64,000 bases of DNA from the NCBI GenBank assembly GCA_022841915.1, contig JALHQN010000001.1:372001-436000 (forward strand), given 5' to 3'. The notes below the pieces were generated by a model. It saw only the letters and a program-made list of their open reading frames with translations. It was not told the origin of the DNA and did no database searches. The position numbers were made by a program, and so were the translations under genes. Within the stretch, counting starts at the first letter, position 1. Each line of letters starts with the position of its first letter. Shown piece by piece: positions 53,150-62,927 of this stretch. Source of the stretch: Burkholderiales bacterium (lineage in GTDB: Bacteria > Pseudomonadota > Gammaproteobacteria > Burkholderiales > WYBJ01).

Positions 53150-55447
53150 TCAGGCGAGCAGGGATTGGTCGGGCGACACCCCTCGGTCGCGCAGCATCTC
53201 GGTTGCCTGCTCGGGGGTCGCGACACCGCCGAAGAAAAAGCCCTGCATCTCGTCGCAGCCTTGGATCCGGAGGAAGCGTGCCTGCTCCTCGGTCTCCACG
53301 CCTTCGGCCATGGTCTGTAGATTGAAGCTGTGCGCCATGGCGATCACCGCGCGCGCCGTCGACATCGACGCCTCCGCGTGCGGGACGGCTGCGACGAAGG
53401 TACGGTCGAGCTTGACGGTATCGACCGGGAAGCGCCGCAAGTTGTCCAGCGCGCCCGGGCCCGTGCCGAAATCGTCCAAGGCAACCTTCACACCGAGTTC
53501 CTTCAGCATGCGCAAGACACGCAGCGCCCTGTCGCTGTTCTGCGTCAGCATCGATTCGAGAATTTCGAGTTGCAGCAGCGCGGGATCGAGGCGAGTCGCA
53601 CGCAACACATCGTCCACGCAACCGACCAGGTTGCCATGCGCGAAATGACGCGCCGATACGTTGACGGCGAGCCGCACCGTTGGCAGCCCCCTATCCTGCC
53701 ACATGCGCGCCTGGGCGCAGGCCGTGCGCAAGACCCACTCGCCTATGTGTACCGCCAGGCTCGTTTCTTCGGCAAGCGGCATGAAGTCACCGGGCAGCAC
53801 GAGTTCTGAACCCGATCGCCGCCAGCGCAGCAACGCCTCCATGCCGAGCAGACGCTGACCTTCAGGATCGAAAAACGGCTGATAGAGCAACACGAGTTCG
53901 TCCCGCTCGAGCGCGAGCCGCAAGGACGTTTCGAGACCGACACGCTCGAGCGAGAGCCGATTCATGTGCGGCGAGTAGAACTGGTACTGGTTCTTGCCCG
54001 CCTCCTTGGCCCGGTACATGGCGATATCGGCATGCTTGAGCAGGGTCGCGCTGTCCTGGCCGTCGTTCGGATAGGTTGCGATGCCGATGCTGGCCGAAAT
54101 GTGAAACTCGTGCGCATCGAAGTAATAGGGCTGCACGGCCTGGTCGATGATCTTCTGCGCCACGCCAGCCAACTGGATCGCGGAGTCGTATTGCTCGATG
54201 AGCACGACGAACTCGTCCCCGCCATGGCGAGCGACCGTATCGCCTTCGCGCAGGCTATCGCGCAAGCGTTCCGCCACCTCGCGCAGAAGACGGTCGCCCG
54301 CCTCGTGCCCCATGGTGTCGTTGACGACCTTGAATCGGTCCAGATCGATGAACAACAAGGCCACCTTGTGATCGTAGCGGGCGGCTTGGGCAAGCGCCTG
54401 GCCGAGGCGCTGACCGAAGATGGTGCGGTTCGGCAACCCGGTCAGCGGATCGTGGCTGACGACGAACTGCAGCCTGCGCTCGGTCTCGCGGCGGGCGATA
54501 TGCTGACCGATCAACGCGCCCAGTTGCCCCGACATGCGCAGCATGTCGGTGTCGACCTCGGTGCTGTGTCGACCGAACAGTTCGATCACCCCGAGCGCTT
54601 CGCCGTCCACTCGGATCGGAAAAGCGAAGGCCGACCGCAGGTGCGCGTCGCCCAGCAGGGGCGAGAGCCCGGTTGGCGTCTCGCGCGCGAAGTCGGCCAC
54701 CCACAAGGGCATGCCCCTGGCGAGCACCCGTCGCGCCAGCGCCTGAGCCTCGTCCGCATCCAGCGACGTATCTCTCATCGCAGCGGCGAAACCCTGCAGC
54801 CTCGAATCGTTCGAGGGATGCCAGATGTCTTGGCAGCGCAGTACGCCATCGGCCGGATCGAGCACCCAATGCACGCCGCATGCCCAACCGGCCAGGCCGC
54901 AAAAAGCCTGGATCGCGCGAACGACCGCTTCGTCCGCGGTTTCCGACTCCACCAGGGAGCGCGTCACCACGCCTTGCAGAATCATGTGACCTTCCGCACG
55001 CTTGCGCGCAAGGTCGTCCGAATACATGCTCAAAACGCCGAAAACTCGCCCTCCCTGGTCCAAAACCGGAACGGCAAGGACCGAGGCCGAGAAACGAAAG
55101 CCATCCTGGCGCACGCATTCGATGCTCGAGGACTGCACCCGTTCATCGTTGAGCACGCGCTGCAGGCGCCTCTCTGCGCTCATGCGATCGGCATCGGGCC
55201 CGAATGGCAAGGTATGCCCGACGACATCGCGGGTGCTCCAGCCGAACAGACGCTCCGCCTCCGGATTCCAGACCCGGATGCGGCCCTGCTGATCTTCCAA
55301 CACCACGGCGATCGGCGCGCATTCCAGGAGCTTTCTGAGCCAATGCTCATCGGCTATGGGCGCGTCATCCACAGATAAAGATGAAGAATCGTGAACCACG
55401 TTACACTCGTAAGAGCGTCCGCGAACATGCTCGGACGGAGCAGGCAT
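53150..55447 (-). CDS. PAS-GAF-GGDEF-EAL cyclic-di-GMP regulator
   Basis: A 765-residue cytoplasmic protein. It has an N-terminal PAS domain (LLECAPIAVVLEDQQGRIRV), a GAF-like domain (about 165-335), then GGDEF with the intact active motif ARHGGDEFVVL and an EAL domain with MEALLRWR, NVSARHF, LEILES, DDFGTGPGAL, KLD and AEGVET. Both catalytic domains look competent, though loop 6 has GPGAL instead of the common GYSSL. No membrane segments are seen. The start is uncertain; ATG 55447 is chosen over GTG 55495 and GTG 55399. Confidence 0.93.
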   Translation of the reverse strand: MPAPSEHVRGRSYECNVVHDSSSLSVDDAPIADEHWLRKLLECAPIAVVLEDQQGRIRVWNPEAERLFGWSTRDVVGHTLPFGPDADRMSAERRLQRVLNDERVQSSSIECVRQDGFRFSASVLAVPVLDQGGRVFGVLSMYSDDLARKRAEGHMILQGVVTRSLVESETADEAVVRAIQAFCGLAGWACGVHWVLDPADGVLRCQDIWHPSNDSRLQGFAAAMRDTSLDADEAQALARRVLARGMPLWVADFARETPTGLSPLLGDAHLRSAFAFPIRVDGEALGVIELFGRHSTEVDTDMLRMSGQLGALIGQHIARRETERRLQFVVSHDPLTGLPNRTIFGQRLGQALAQAARYDHKVALLFIDLDRFKVVNDTMGHEAGDRLLREVAERLRDSLREGDTVARHGGDEFVVLIEQYDSAIQLAGVAQKIIDQAVQPYYFDAHEFHISASIGIATYPNDGQDSATLLKHADIAMYRAKEAGKNQYQFYSPHMNRLSLERVGLETSLRLALERDELVLLYQPFFDPEGQRLLGMEALLRWRRSGSELVLPGDFMPLAEETSLAVHIGEWVLRTACAQARMWQDRGLPTVRLAVNVSARHFAHGNLVGCVDDVLRATRLDPALLQLEILESMLTQNSDRALRVLRMLKELGVKVALDDFGTGPGALDNLRRFPVDTVKLDRTFVAAVPHAEASMSTARAVIAMAHSFNLQTMAEGVETEEQARFLRIQGCDEMQGFFFGGVATPEQATEMLRDRGVSPDQSLLA

Positions 55448-55511
55448 GGAACGCAAGTGCCGTGCCGACGCATCGTCCGGATGACGTGTTCTCACCGACG
55501 GCCACCTCGCA

Positions 55512-56387
55512 TCACTCGTGTCCGATCCCCAGAATGATCTGCAGCAATGCGGCCGAATCCCGACGGCCGCCGCCCGCGCCCATCAATGCGTTGAACGACT
55601 GCGTCGTCGCGGCCGCAGCCGGGACCGGCAGTCCCGAGCCATGCGCCAGATCCAGCACGATCTGCAGATCTTTGTGATGCAGCCGCGATTCGACGCCGGC
55701 CGCGAAATTTCGATGCACCATGCGTTCGCCGAAGACCTCGAGCGCTCGGCTTGCCGCCAGCCCGTTGAGCATCGCCTCGCGCACACGCGACGGATCTGCG
55801 CCGAGGCGTTCGCACAAGGCCAGCGCCTCGGCCACGCCTTCGATCGCCACGCATAGCGCCAGTTGATTGCAGGCTTTGGCGATCTGACCCGCGCCCGATT
55901 CGCCGATTCGAACGATCGATCGTCCCAGTTGCTGCAGCAAGGGCGTGATGCGCTCGAATGCAGCTTCGCCGCCTCCGACCATGATCGAAAGGGTGCCCGC
56001 TTCGGCCGCCGCTGGGCCGCCGGATACGGGCGCATCCAGCATCTCGGCCCCCGACGCTGCGAGCGCGCAGGCGATCCTGCGAGCCCCATGGGGGGAGATG
56101 GTGCTCATGTCGACGAGCATGGAATTCGCATGGACCCCGTGGATAACCCCCGCGTCCCCGAGCACGATCGCTTCGACGTCTGCGGTCGTCGTCACCATCG
56201 TGAAGACGATGTCGCTGGCTTGGGCCACTGCCTGGGGCGAAGCGCACGCTCGGGCGCCCGCTGCGACCAAGGGCTCCAAGGCAGACGCCGTGCGTGCATA
56301 CACGCTCAGCGGATATCCCGCCCGCAACAGGCGCAGCGACATCGGGCGCCCCATTGCGCCCAGACCGATGAATCCAACGCGTTGCAT
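55512..56387 (-). CDS. 3-hydroxyisobutyrate dehydrogenase-family oxidoreductase
   Basis: A 291-residue NAD(P)-dependent beta-hydroxyacid dehydrogenase. The Rossmann motif is MQRVGFIGLGAMGRPMSLRLL, the substrate-binding motif is MLDAPVSGGPAAAEAGTLSI, and the catalytic Lys is in GQIAKACNQL. Substrates of relatives include 3-hydroxyisobutyrate, tartronate semialdehyde and L-threonate; the exact one cannot be told. ATG 56387 gives the perfect family start. Confidence 0.92.
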   Translation of the reverse strand: MQRVGFIGLGAMGRPMSLRLLRAGYPLSVYARTASALEPLVAAGARACASPQAVAQASDIVFTMVTTTADVEAIVLGDAGVIHGVHANSMLVDMSTISPHGARRIACALAASGAEMLDAPVSGGPAAAEAGTLSIMVGGGEAAFERITPLLQQLGRSIVRIGESGAGQIAKACNQLALCVAIEGVAEALALCERLGADPSRVREAMLNGLAASRALEVFGERMVHRNFAAGVESRLHHKDLQIVLDLAHGSGLPVPAAAATTQSFNALMGAGGGRRDSAALLQIILGIGHE

Positions 56388-56409
56388 GGCTGCTCGTCCC
56401 CGCATGCGG

Positions 56410-57255
56410 TCAGTTGCACTGCCAACGTGAGCGACGCGCGCTCTCGTTCGTCCACTCGGCGACATGTCGCCGCACTTCACCCAGATTCCTGAATCCCATC
56501 GGCGCCGTCGTGCCCAATCCCACGACGTTCATGGCCCCGCGCGGTTTGACGACTGGCTTTATCCGGTACACCTGCCAACCACGCAAGCCCATGGCATCGG
56601 GAAACACGATCGCAGGCGCGCTGTTCTGCCAGACGCCCGCGATGGTGGTCTCATAGCGCTGATTGGCCCGCCCGGGCACCGACGAGACAAACTCGAGCTG
56701 GAGCTTGACGCTGCCCTTGCCCGCCGGACCCACCGTGCCCCGCAGCGTCCAAGGCGCGACGAACTCCCCATCCGCCCCAATCCCCGTCACGACGAGGCTG
56801 CGATTGCGCTCGGAGATGTCCACCTGCCTATCCTTGGTGACGGTGGACGGTCCCCCCGGCACGGCGCGCTCGAGCAAACGCAGCACGAGCTGCAGCATGA
56901 GCAGCGGCCCGTTGATGGCATCGAGTTCCTTGCCCGGCTCGAGCCTCATGTCACGGACGAGCAGGGCACCGGTATCGATGAGCAACAGCGCGCCGGCGTC
57001 CATCCTGCCGGCCCGGTTTTCTTTCTTCTCGAGGAAAATGTCGCCGTTGCCGGCGCGCTCGAAGCGCCATTGCGCCGCAAATCCGAGTTTCTCCTGCGTG
57101 ACCCCGAGCAGGATTCTGTTGCCTTGCGCCCATTCGGATACCCGCCCTGCATCCGCACTGATTGCAGGCTGCGCCTGCACGCCGGCATGGAATGCGGCAC
57201 AGGAGACGATCATGATGATCGCCCATGCCGGCCATCGCCTGACGCTCGAAGCCAT
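56410..57255 (-). CDS. Hypothetical exported protein
   Basis: A protein of about 281 residues with a signal peptide (WPAWAIIMIVSCAAFHAGVQA). The mature part is predicted beta-rich (e.g. LVVTGIGADGEFVAPWTLRG, SVKLQLEFVSSV, YETTIAGVW). There is no family I can name with confidence. It lies 22 bases upstream of the beta-hydroxyacid dehydrogenase on the same strand, so the two may be co-transcribed. Start ATG 57255 places the signal peptide at the N-terminus; 57282 is an alternative. Confidence 0.75.
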   Translation of the reverse strand: MASSVRRWPAWAIIMIVSCAAFHAGVQAQPAISADAGRVSEWAQGNRILLGVTQEKLGFAAQWRFERAGNGDIFLEKKENRAGRMDAGALLLIDTGALLVRDMRLEPGKELDAINGPLLMLQLVLRLLERAVPGGPSTVTKDRQVDISERNRSLVVTGIGADGEFVAPWTLRGTVGPAGKGSVKLQLEFVSSVPGRANQRYETTIAGVWQNSAPAIVFPDAMGLRGWQVYRIKPVVKPRGAMNVVGLGTTAPMGFRNLGEVRRHVAEWTNESARRSRWQCN

Positions 57256-57620
57256 TGTCGCCCCCCGGGTATCCGTGCGCAACGAGGATCAGCGGCACTC
57301 AAGAAAACGTCCGGCCCGCTCCCTGACAGGACCGACGCAGTGCACTCGCCCTGGCCGTCGCACCGACAGCAGACACCTCAGCCAGGACAGCTGATTCGGA
57401 AGTCGCAAGTGTACTGAGGTCTGTCCTGAATGTGCATAAATCGACAGACCGCGCTTCGCCGCATCGACGACGAATGAGCGGTGGGTCGACGCTCAGCCGC
57501 CCAGACAACGCATCCTGACGGGCAACCAGCACGCCCCATTTTGGCGCATTCGATGCGATCCCGCGGAAGCTCTGCGTCGCCCGGGACAACACGGCGCCCC
57601 CACTCGCGCCGGCCCGTCTG
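57256..57620. other. Structured intergenic region with interleaved inverted repeats
   Basis: About 365 bases without a gene. ACCTCAG (57375-57381) pairs with CTGAGGT (57414-57420), while AGGACAG (57384-57390) pairs with CTGTCCT (57421-57427), so the two pairings interleave like an H-type pseudoknot. GGTCTGTC (57418-57425) can alternatively pair with GACAGACC (57443-57450). It lies upstream of the hypothetical exported protein and could be its leader, or a worn-out small repeat element. Confidence 0.45.
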
Positions 57621-58223
57621 TCAAAGCTCGCTGGCGTAGCGCTCGAGCATCTGCTGCTGGGTTTCGGCCGGCTCGATCGAGCCGCTCTGGGATTTGAGCA
57701 TCTGCCCCATGGAGGGAAAGCTCGAGCGGTCGATGCGCCGTGCCGGATCCCATAGACGCGAGCGCATGAGCGCCTTCGCGCAGTGCAGGTACGCCTCCTC
57801 GACCTGGACTTCGACGACCAACCGGGGCGGATGGCGCTCATGCGGAAACTGCCCCAGCAAGTCGGGCTCGTCGCGCAGTCGCGCTTTGCCGTTCACGCGC
57901 AGCGTCTCGTCCATACCAGGAATGAAAAAGATCAGACCGCAACGCCCCGTCTGCACGATGTTCGTAAACGAGTCGAGTCGATTGTTGCCCAGCGCATCGG
58001 GCAGGTGGACGGTTTGGTCGTCGACGACACGCACGAAACCCGCGGCCCCGCCTCTCGGGGAAGCGTCGATGCGACCATCAGCGCCTGCAGTCGCCAGCAC
58101 TAGAAAAGGCGCCGACTCGATGAATCGGCGGCAATGCGGATCCAGGCGATCGAGTTGCTTGACCAGGGCGCGCGTCTTGGGCGCCGGATAAAGCGCTCGC
58201 AAAGCTTCGATGCAATCTATCAT
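57621..58223 (-). CDS. Pyridoxamine 5'-phosphate oxidase-like FMN-binding protein
   Basis: A 200-residue split-barrel flavoprotein of the PPOX class (MSMEG_1061/DR2398-type subfamily). Seen are RFIESAPFLVLATAGADGRI, ASPRGGAAGFVRVVDD, NNRLDSFTNIVQTGRCGLIF and VNGKARL. Members bind FMN or F420 and reduce unknown substrates. Length and motif order are normal for the subfamily. AGGA precedes the ATG. Confidence 0.9.
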   Translation of the reverse strand: MIDCIEALRALYPAPKTRALVKQLDRLDPHCRRFIESAPFLVLATAGADGRIDASPRGGAAGFVRVVDDQTVHLPDALGNNRLDSFTNIVQTGRCGLIFFIPGMDETLRVNGKARLRDEPDLLGQFPHERHPPRLVVEVQVEEAYLHCAKALMRSRLWDPARRIDRSSFPSMGQMLKSQSGSIEPAETQQQMLERYASEL

Positions 58224-58269
58224 TTTCGTATCCTATGGCGGCAGTGCATTCGACGATTTCGCTGCACAT

Positions 58270-59235
58270 CTACTTCGAGTTGACCAGATTCGGCGGCACG
58301 GCCCCCGTCATCACGGCAACCAGATTACGTGCCGCCGTCATGGCCATCGCCAGTCGAGTGACGCGCGTCGAACTGCCGATGTGCGGCGCCAGCACGACGT
58401 TCTTCAGCGCGAGAAAGCCGGGATCGAGCTTGGGCTCGTTCTCGAAGACGTCCAACCCCGCGGCGGCAATCGTGCCTCGCTTCAACGCATCGATCAGCGC
58501 CGCATCGTCCACGATGCCGCCGCGTGCCGCGTTGATCAGAATGGCGCTCGGTTTCATCTTGGCGAGTTCGCAAGCGCCGATGAGATGATGCGTGGCAGGA
58601 GAATACGGCACTTGCAGCACGACGAAATCCGCCCGCGAAAGCAACTCGTCCATGCTCGCATAGCGGGCTCGCAATCGCCCTTCGGTCTGCGCCGGCAACG
58701 GCGATCGGTTGTGATAGATGACCTCCATCTCGAAACCCGACGCCCGACGCGCGATCACTTGGCCGATGCGCCCCATGCCTATGATCCCGAGCGTGGCATG
58801 ATGAACGTCCACGCCCAGCAACTGCTTCAAATACCAGCCCGTCCACTCGCCGTGGCGCAAGTAGGCTTCGGCCTCGGTCAATCGGCGCGCCGTCGCGAGC
58901 ATCAGGGCCCACACCAGATCGGCCGTGGTCTCGTCCAGCACGCCGGGGGTGTTCGTCACGGCGATACCGCGCGACGTGCATGCGGCGACGTCGACGTTGT
59001 TGTAGCCGACCGCGACGTTGCAGACCGCTTTCAACCGCGGACAGCCGTTCACCAGCACGGCATCGATGCGATCGGTCAGAGCGCACATGACGCCGTCCTT
59101 GTCGGCGAGCCGCTCGCGCAACTGCTCCGGCGTCAGCGCAATGTCGGCTTGATTGGATTCGACATCCAGATGCTGGCCGAGGAAATCCAGCACTTCGTCG
59201 AAGATCTCGCGGGTGACTAGAATCTTGGGCTTCAT
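58270..59235 (-). CDS. Glyoxylate/hydroxypyruvate reductase-type D-2-hydroxyacid dehydrogenase
   Basis: A 321-residue D-2-hydroxyacid dehydrogenase. The Rossmann loop is TLGIIGMGRIGQVIARRASG. The catalytic triad is Arg in NAARGGIVDD, Glu in FENEPKLDP and His in APHIGSSTRVT. The VAVGYNNVDVAAC segment and MKPKILVTR start fit the glyoxylate reductase (GyaR/GhrB) branch. It probably reduces glyoxylate or hydroxypyruvate. It is divergent from the amidase gene. Confidence 0.93.
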   Translation of the reverse strand: MKPKILVTREIFDEVLDFLGQHLDVESNQADIALTPEQLRERLADKDGVMCALTDRIDAVLVNGCPRLKAVCNVAVGYNNVDVAACTSRGIAVTNTPGVLDETTADLVWALMLATARRLTEAEAYLRHGEWTGWYLKQLLGVDVHHATLGIIGMGRIGQVIARRASGFEMEVIYHNRSPLPAQTEGRLRARYASMDELLSRADFVVLQVPYSPATHHLIGACELAKMKPSAILINAARGGIVDDAALIDALKRGTIAAAGLDVFENEPKLDPGFLALKNVVLAPHIGSSTRVTRLAMAMTAARNLVAVMTGAVPPNLVNSK

Positions 59236-59585
59236 CGCTCGACGGCTATTCGATGGGTGTAAGGTTCGCGGGTACGCATGCTGGATACTGCCACGGCGAA
59301 AGCAAGATCAGCACCAGGATGCCGAGGCGGACGACAGGCCGAGTATAACCGCAGGTCCCGATCGCTCGCGCCGCCAGCCGTGGCGACGCGCATGCATGGG
59401 TGCTGGAAATCTTGGCGCAGCGCTCTGGACATCGAGACGACTGTACTTGCCCGACCTCATCGGAACACATAGGCGCACCCTAGCCGGATCGCGGCCCAGC
59501 GTGCATCGTCGTGGCGGATCGCGGGTGGTTTCTGGTATAGAGCGTGCATGCGCGAAGGCTCGACCAGCGCCCGACAGGAAACACC
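59236..59585. other. Divergent intergenic region
   Basis: About 350 bases between the glyoxylate reductase (leftward) and amidase (rightward) genes. No supported gene or strong repeat was seen; TATAGA at about 59536 could be part of the amidase promoter. Confidence 0.35.
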
Positions 59586-60938
59586 ATGAACCCACTGCAG
59601 TGGATGGACGCCGCCGATGCGGCACGAGCGATGCGCGAAGGCCTGCTCAGCTGCGAGGAACTCGTCGGGGCTTGTCTCGCCGAGATCGAGGCGCGCGAGC
59701 CCGAGGTGGGCGCCTGGGCTTTTCTCGACCGGGACTACGCCCTGGCACAGGCGCGCCATGCCGACGAGCTTCGCCGCAGCGGACGCACGATCGGGCCTCT
59801 GCACGGTGTGCCGATAGGCATCAAGGACGTCATCGACACGGCTGACATGCCGACCGAGAACGGCACCGTCCTGCACGCCGGACGCCGACCGGCAGTCGAC
59901 GCCGTCGCGGTGCGGATGCTGCGTCAGGCCGGCGCTGTCATCCTCGGCAAGACCGTCACGGCCGAGCTCGCCACCTACGCGCCAGGCAAAACGCGCAACC
60001 CGCACGATCCGGCGTGTACGCCCGGAGGCTCCTCCAGCGGCTCGGCCGCCGCCGTCGCCGCAGGCATGGTGCCCTTGGCGATCGGCACCCAGACCAACGG
60101 CTCGGTCATTCGTCCTGCTGCCTTCTGCGGCGTCTACGGCTTCAAGCCCAGCCGCGGCCTGGTTCCGCGCACCGGGATACTGCGCCAATCCCCGACACTC
60201 GACACCGTCGGGCTCTTCGCGCGCTGCCTGGATGATCTCGCGCTGTGCATGGAAGCGATATCGGGCTGCGACGAGGGCGACCCGGCCACACGCCCGCTCG
60301 CCCCACCGGCGTTTAGGACGATCATGGCCGAACCGCCGCCCGTGCGGCCGACCCTGGCCATCATGCGCACGCCGATGTGGGACCGGGCCGATCGACAAAC
60401 CGTGGAAGCCTTCCAGGAACTGATCGACGCCCTCGGCCAAGCGGTGCAGGAAAAGGAACTGGCCGACAGCATGCGCGAGGCCTGGCACTGGCAGCGCACG
60501 ATCATGGAGGCGGACATCGCAGCGAGTTTCGCGCGCGAGTACGAGCACGGACGAGACCGCCTCTCCGCGTCGCTGCGCTCGCAAATAGAGCGCGGCAGAG
60601 GCGTGCCCGCGGTGGATTACATCGGCGCACTGGACCGAATCCAGCCGCTCAACGACGCCTTCGATGAAGTGTTCGATCGCTTCGATGCCATCATCACGCC
60701 CGCCGCGCCCGGCACCGCACCCCGAGACCTCACGACCACTGGCGATGCGGTCTTCTGCACCCTGTGGACACTCTGCGGGATGCCTGCACTTTCCCTGCCG
60801 CTGATGCGCGGCGTCGACGGCATGCCGATGGGCATCCAGCTCGTGGGCAAGCGAGGCGACGACGCTCGACTGTTGCGCACGGCACGCTGGCTGACTGAAA
60901 CGCTGCGAGACGACGTGATGCAAGACACGGCCGAATGA
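59586..60938 (+). CDS. Amidase signature-family hydrolase
   Basis: A 450-residue amidase-signature enzyme that hydrolyses amide bonds with a Ser-cisSer-Lys triad. The Lys is in VPIGIKDVID, and the Ser pair is in TPGGSSSGSAAAVAAGMV followed by GTQTNGSVIRPAAFCG. It is similar to Glu-tRNA amidotransferase GatA in fold, but standing alone it is more likely a catabolic amidase. ATG 59586 follows AGGA; the GTG at 59544 lies further upstream. It may supply a product imported or used together with the neighbouring TRAP system (same region, convergent). Confidence 0.92.
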   Translation: MNPLQWMDAADAARAMREGLLSCEELVGACLAEIEAREPEVGAWAFLDRDYALAQARHADELRRSGRTIGPLHGVPIGIKDVIDTADMPTENGTVLHAGRRPAVDAVAVRMLRQAGAVILGKTVTAELATYAPGKTRNPHDPACTPGGSSSGSAAAVAAGMVPLAIGTQTNGSVIRPAAFCGVYGFKPSRGLVPRTGILRQSPTLDTVGLFARCLDDLALCMEAISGCDEGDPATRPLAPPAFRTIMAEPPPVRPTLAIMRTPMWDRADRQTVEAFQELIDALGQAVQEKELADSMREAWHWQRTIMEADIAASFAREYEHGRDRLSASLRSQIERGRGVPAVDYIGALDRIQPLNDAFDEVFDRFDAIITPAAPGTAPRDLTTTGDAVFCTLWTLCGMPALSLPLMRGVDGMPMGIQLVGKRGDDARLLRTARWLTETLRDDVMQDTAE

Positions 60939-60965
60939 TCGACCGCCCCCCGGGGCGCGCCAGAG

Positions 60966-62927
60966 CTATTTGTAGATCTCCTGCGGCAGCCAGAGGCCGA
61001 TCTGCGGGAACGTGTACAGCAGCACCAGCGCGAGCACCTGGATCACCAGAAACGGCATCATGCCGGCGAAGATCTGATTCAAGGTCACGTGCGGCGGGGC
61101 CACCCCCTTGAGATAGAACGCAGCCATGGCCACCGGTGGCGACAGGAACGCCGTCTGCAGATTGAGCGCCACCAGCAAGCCGAAGAACAACGGATCGATA
61201 TCGAAGTGCGCCAGCAGGGGCACGAAGATCGGCATGAAGATGACGATGATCTCGGTCCATTCGAGCGGCCAGCCGAGCAGGAAGATGATCGCCTGGGCGA
61301 GCAGCATGAACTGCAGCGGCGTCAGATCGAGCGAGAGCACCCACTGCTCGATCAGCTCCTGGCCGCCGAGCAGCGCGAACGACGCCGAGAAGATGCTCGA
61401 GCCGACGAACAGCCAGCACACCATGGCGGTCGTGCGCGCCGTCAGGAACACCGACTCCTTGAGTCGTCCCCAGGTCAGCTGCCGGTAGGCCAGTGCCAGC
61501 ACGATCCCACCGAGCGAGCCGATGGCGGCCGCTTCCGTCGGCGTCGCCAGACCGAACACGATCGAGCCGAGCACCGAGGCGATGAGCACGGCCAGCGGAA
61601 AGAACGACTTCAAGAGCATCTGCAGCACCTCGATGCGCTTGTAGTCGAGCCCCCGGTAGAACCACACGGCGGCCAGCGCGATCAGGACGGTGCATGCAAT
61701 CAGCAGGCGTCCCCAATCGAAGCCTTCGGTCTCCGGTGCAGGCGCGACCTCACCACCGAGCGGCTGCAGCGCAGTGGATTCGGAACGAATCTGCTGCGGG
61801 GTACCGGTGAGTTCCTGCAACTCGCTCGAGGCGGATGCGGCCGGCTCGGGCAATCCGTCCAAGGGTGGGGGCTCCGCCAAACCGGTCGAGGACGGCGGCG
61901 TCGACTCGATGGTGTAGGACTGCCCCATTTCGAGTGGCGCCGGCCCTTCGATCGCCACGGGAGCCGGCGCCGGCGCATAGTAGTCAAACACCACGAGCGC
62001 CATGGCCACGATCGCCAGCAGCGGTGTTGCCGTGACCAGCGCCTTGACCCTCGCTTCCCGCCTCGGGGGCGCCACGCCCTCGGCGATGCACGCTTCGACA
62101 AAGCGGCGTGGCGACACCACCGCTTGCCAGATCGCACAGAGCAAACCGCTGCCGTAGACCCGCATCGCCGTGCGTGCCCAGGGCGGCGCCGGGATGCGCT
62201 GCGCCTCTTCGGACAAGCGCGGCGCGTACTGCGGCTTCAGCCAACCGACCAGCATCACGTACCCGATGTAGAGGCTCGCGAGCATCAGACCAGGCAGAAA
62301 CGCGCCCGCATAGAGCTTCACCACCGAGACGCCTGCGGTCGCGCCGTAGACGATCAGCATGATCGAGGGCGGAATGAGGATGCCCAGACAGCCGCCGGCG
62401 GTGATCGCCCCGGCGGACAAGCGCACATCGTAGCCATGGCGCAGCATGGCCGGAAACGCGAGCAGCCCCATCAGGGTGACGACGGCACCGACGATCCCTG
62501 TCGCGGTAGCGAACACCGCACATGTGATCAGCGTCGCCACGGCGAGCGACGCCGGTAGCCGCGAGAGCGACAGATGCAGGCTGCGGAAGAGCATGTCGAT
62601 GATGTTCGCTCGCTCCACCACGTAGCCCATGAACACGAACAGCGGGATGGCGATGAGCACGTCGTTGGTCATCACCCAGTAGGTGCGCTGGACCATGAGA
62701 TCGAGCACCTTGGCGGTGTCCAGGTCGAAGGCCAGCCAGCCGAAGAACATGCCCATGCCCATCAATGTGAACGCGGTCGGAAAGCCGAGCATGATCGCAA
62801 CCACGATCAGGGCGAGCATCAACAGCCCGAGATGACCCTGGGTCATCTCGGCCGGCGACGGAAAGAGCACCACGCATGCCATCGCGATGATGGCCATGAG
62901 CGTCAGACCGAACTTCATCCCGGTCAC
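60966..62927 (-). CDS. TRAP transporter large permease subunit (long DctM type)
   Basis: A 653-residue multi-spanning permease of the TRAP family, which imports organic acids using ion gradients. N-terminal helices (LGLLMLALIVVAIMLGFPTA), the ITAGGCLGILIPPSIMLIVY motif and the C-terminal FLSPPVAMAAFYLKGVAP are typical. Compared with the usual 430 residues it carries a long insert (about 260-430) including a Pro/Ala-rich segment (APAPAPVAIEGPAPLE, EPPPLDGLPEPAASA) and an extra helix. It overlaps the small permease gene by 4 bases. Confidence 0.92.
   Translation of the reverse strand: MTGMKFGLTLMAIIAMACVVLFPSPAEMTQGHLGLLMLALIVVAIMLGFPTAFTLMGMGMFFGWLAFDLDTAKVLDLMVQRTYWVMTNDVLIAIPLFVFMGYVVERANIIDMLFRSLHLSLSRLPASLAVATLITCAVFATATGIVGAVVTLMGLLAFPAMLRHGYDVRLSAGAITAGGCLGILIPPSIMLIVYGATAGVSVVKLYAGAFLPGLMLASLYIGYVMLVGWLKPQYAPRLSEEAQRIPAPPWARTAMRVYGSGLLCAIWQAVVSPRRFVEACIAEGVAPPRREARVKALVTATPLLAIVAMALVVFDYYAPAPAPVAIEGPAPLEMGQSYTIESTPPSSTGLAEPPPLDGLPEPAASASSELQELTGTPQQIRSESTALQPLGGEVAPAPETEGFDWGRLLIACTVLIALAAVWFYRGLDYKRIEVLQMLLKSFFPLAVLIASVLGSIVFGLATPTEAAAIGSLGGIVLALAYRQLTWGRLKESVFLTARTTAMVCWLFVGSSIFSASFALLGGQELIEQWVLSLDLTPLQFMLLAQAIIFLLGWPLEWTEIIVIFMPIFVPLLAHFDIDPLFFGLLVALNLQTAFLSPPVAMAAFYLKGVAPPHVTLNQIFAGMMPFLVIQVLALVLLYTFPQIGLWLPQEIYK

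Noticed and set aside
61089-62558. A 489-residue reading frame antisense to the TRAP permease
   Set aside because: Its composition is extreme in His, Arg and Gln, as expected for a mirror frame of a hydrophobic membrane gene.
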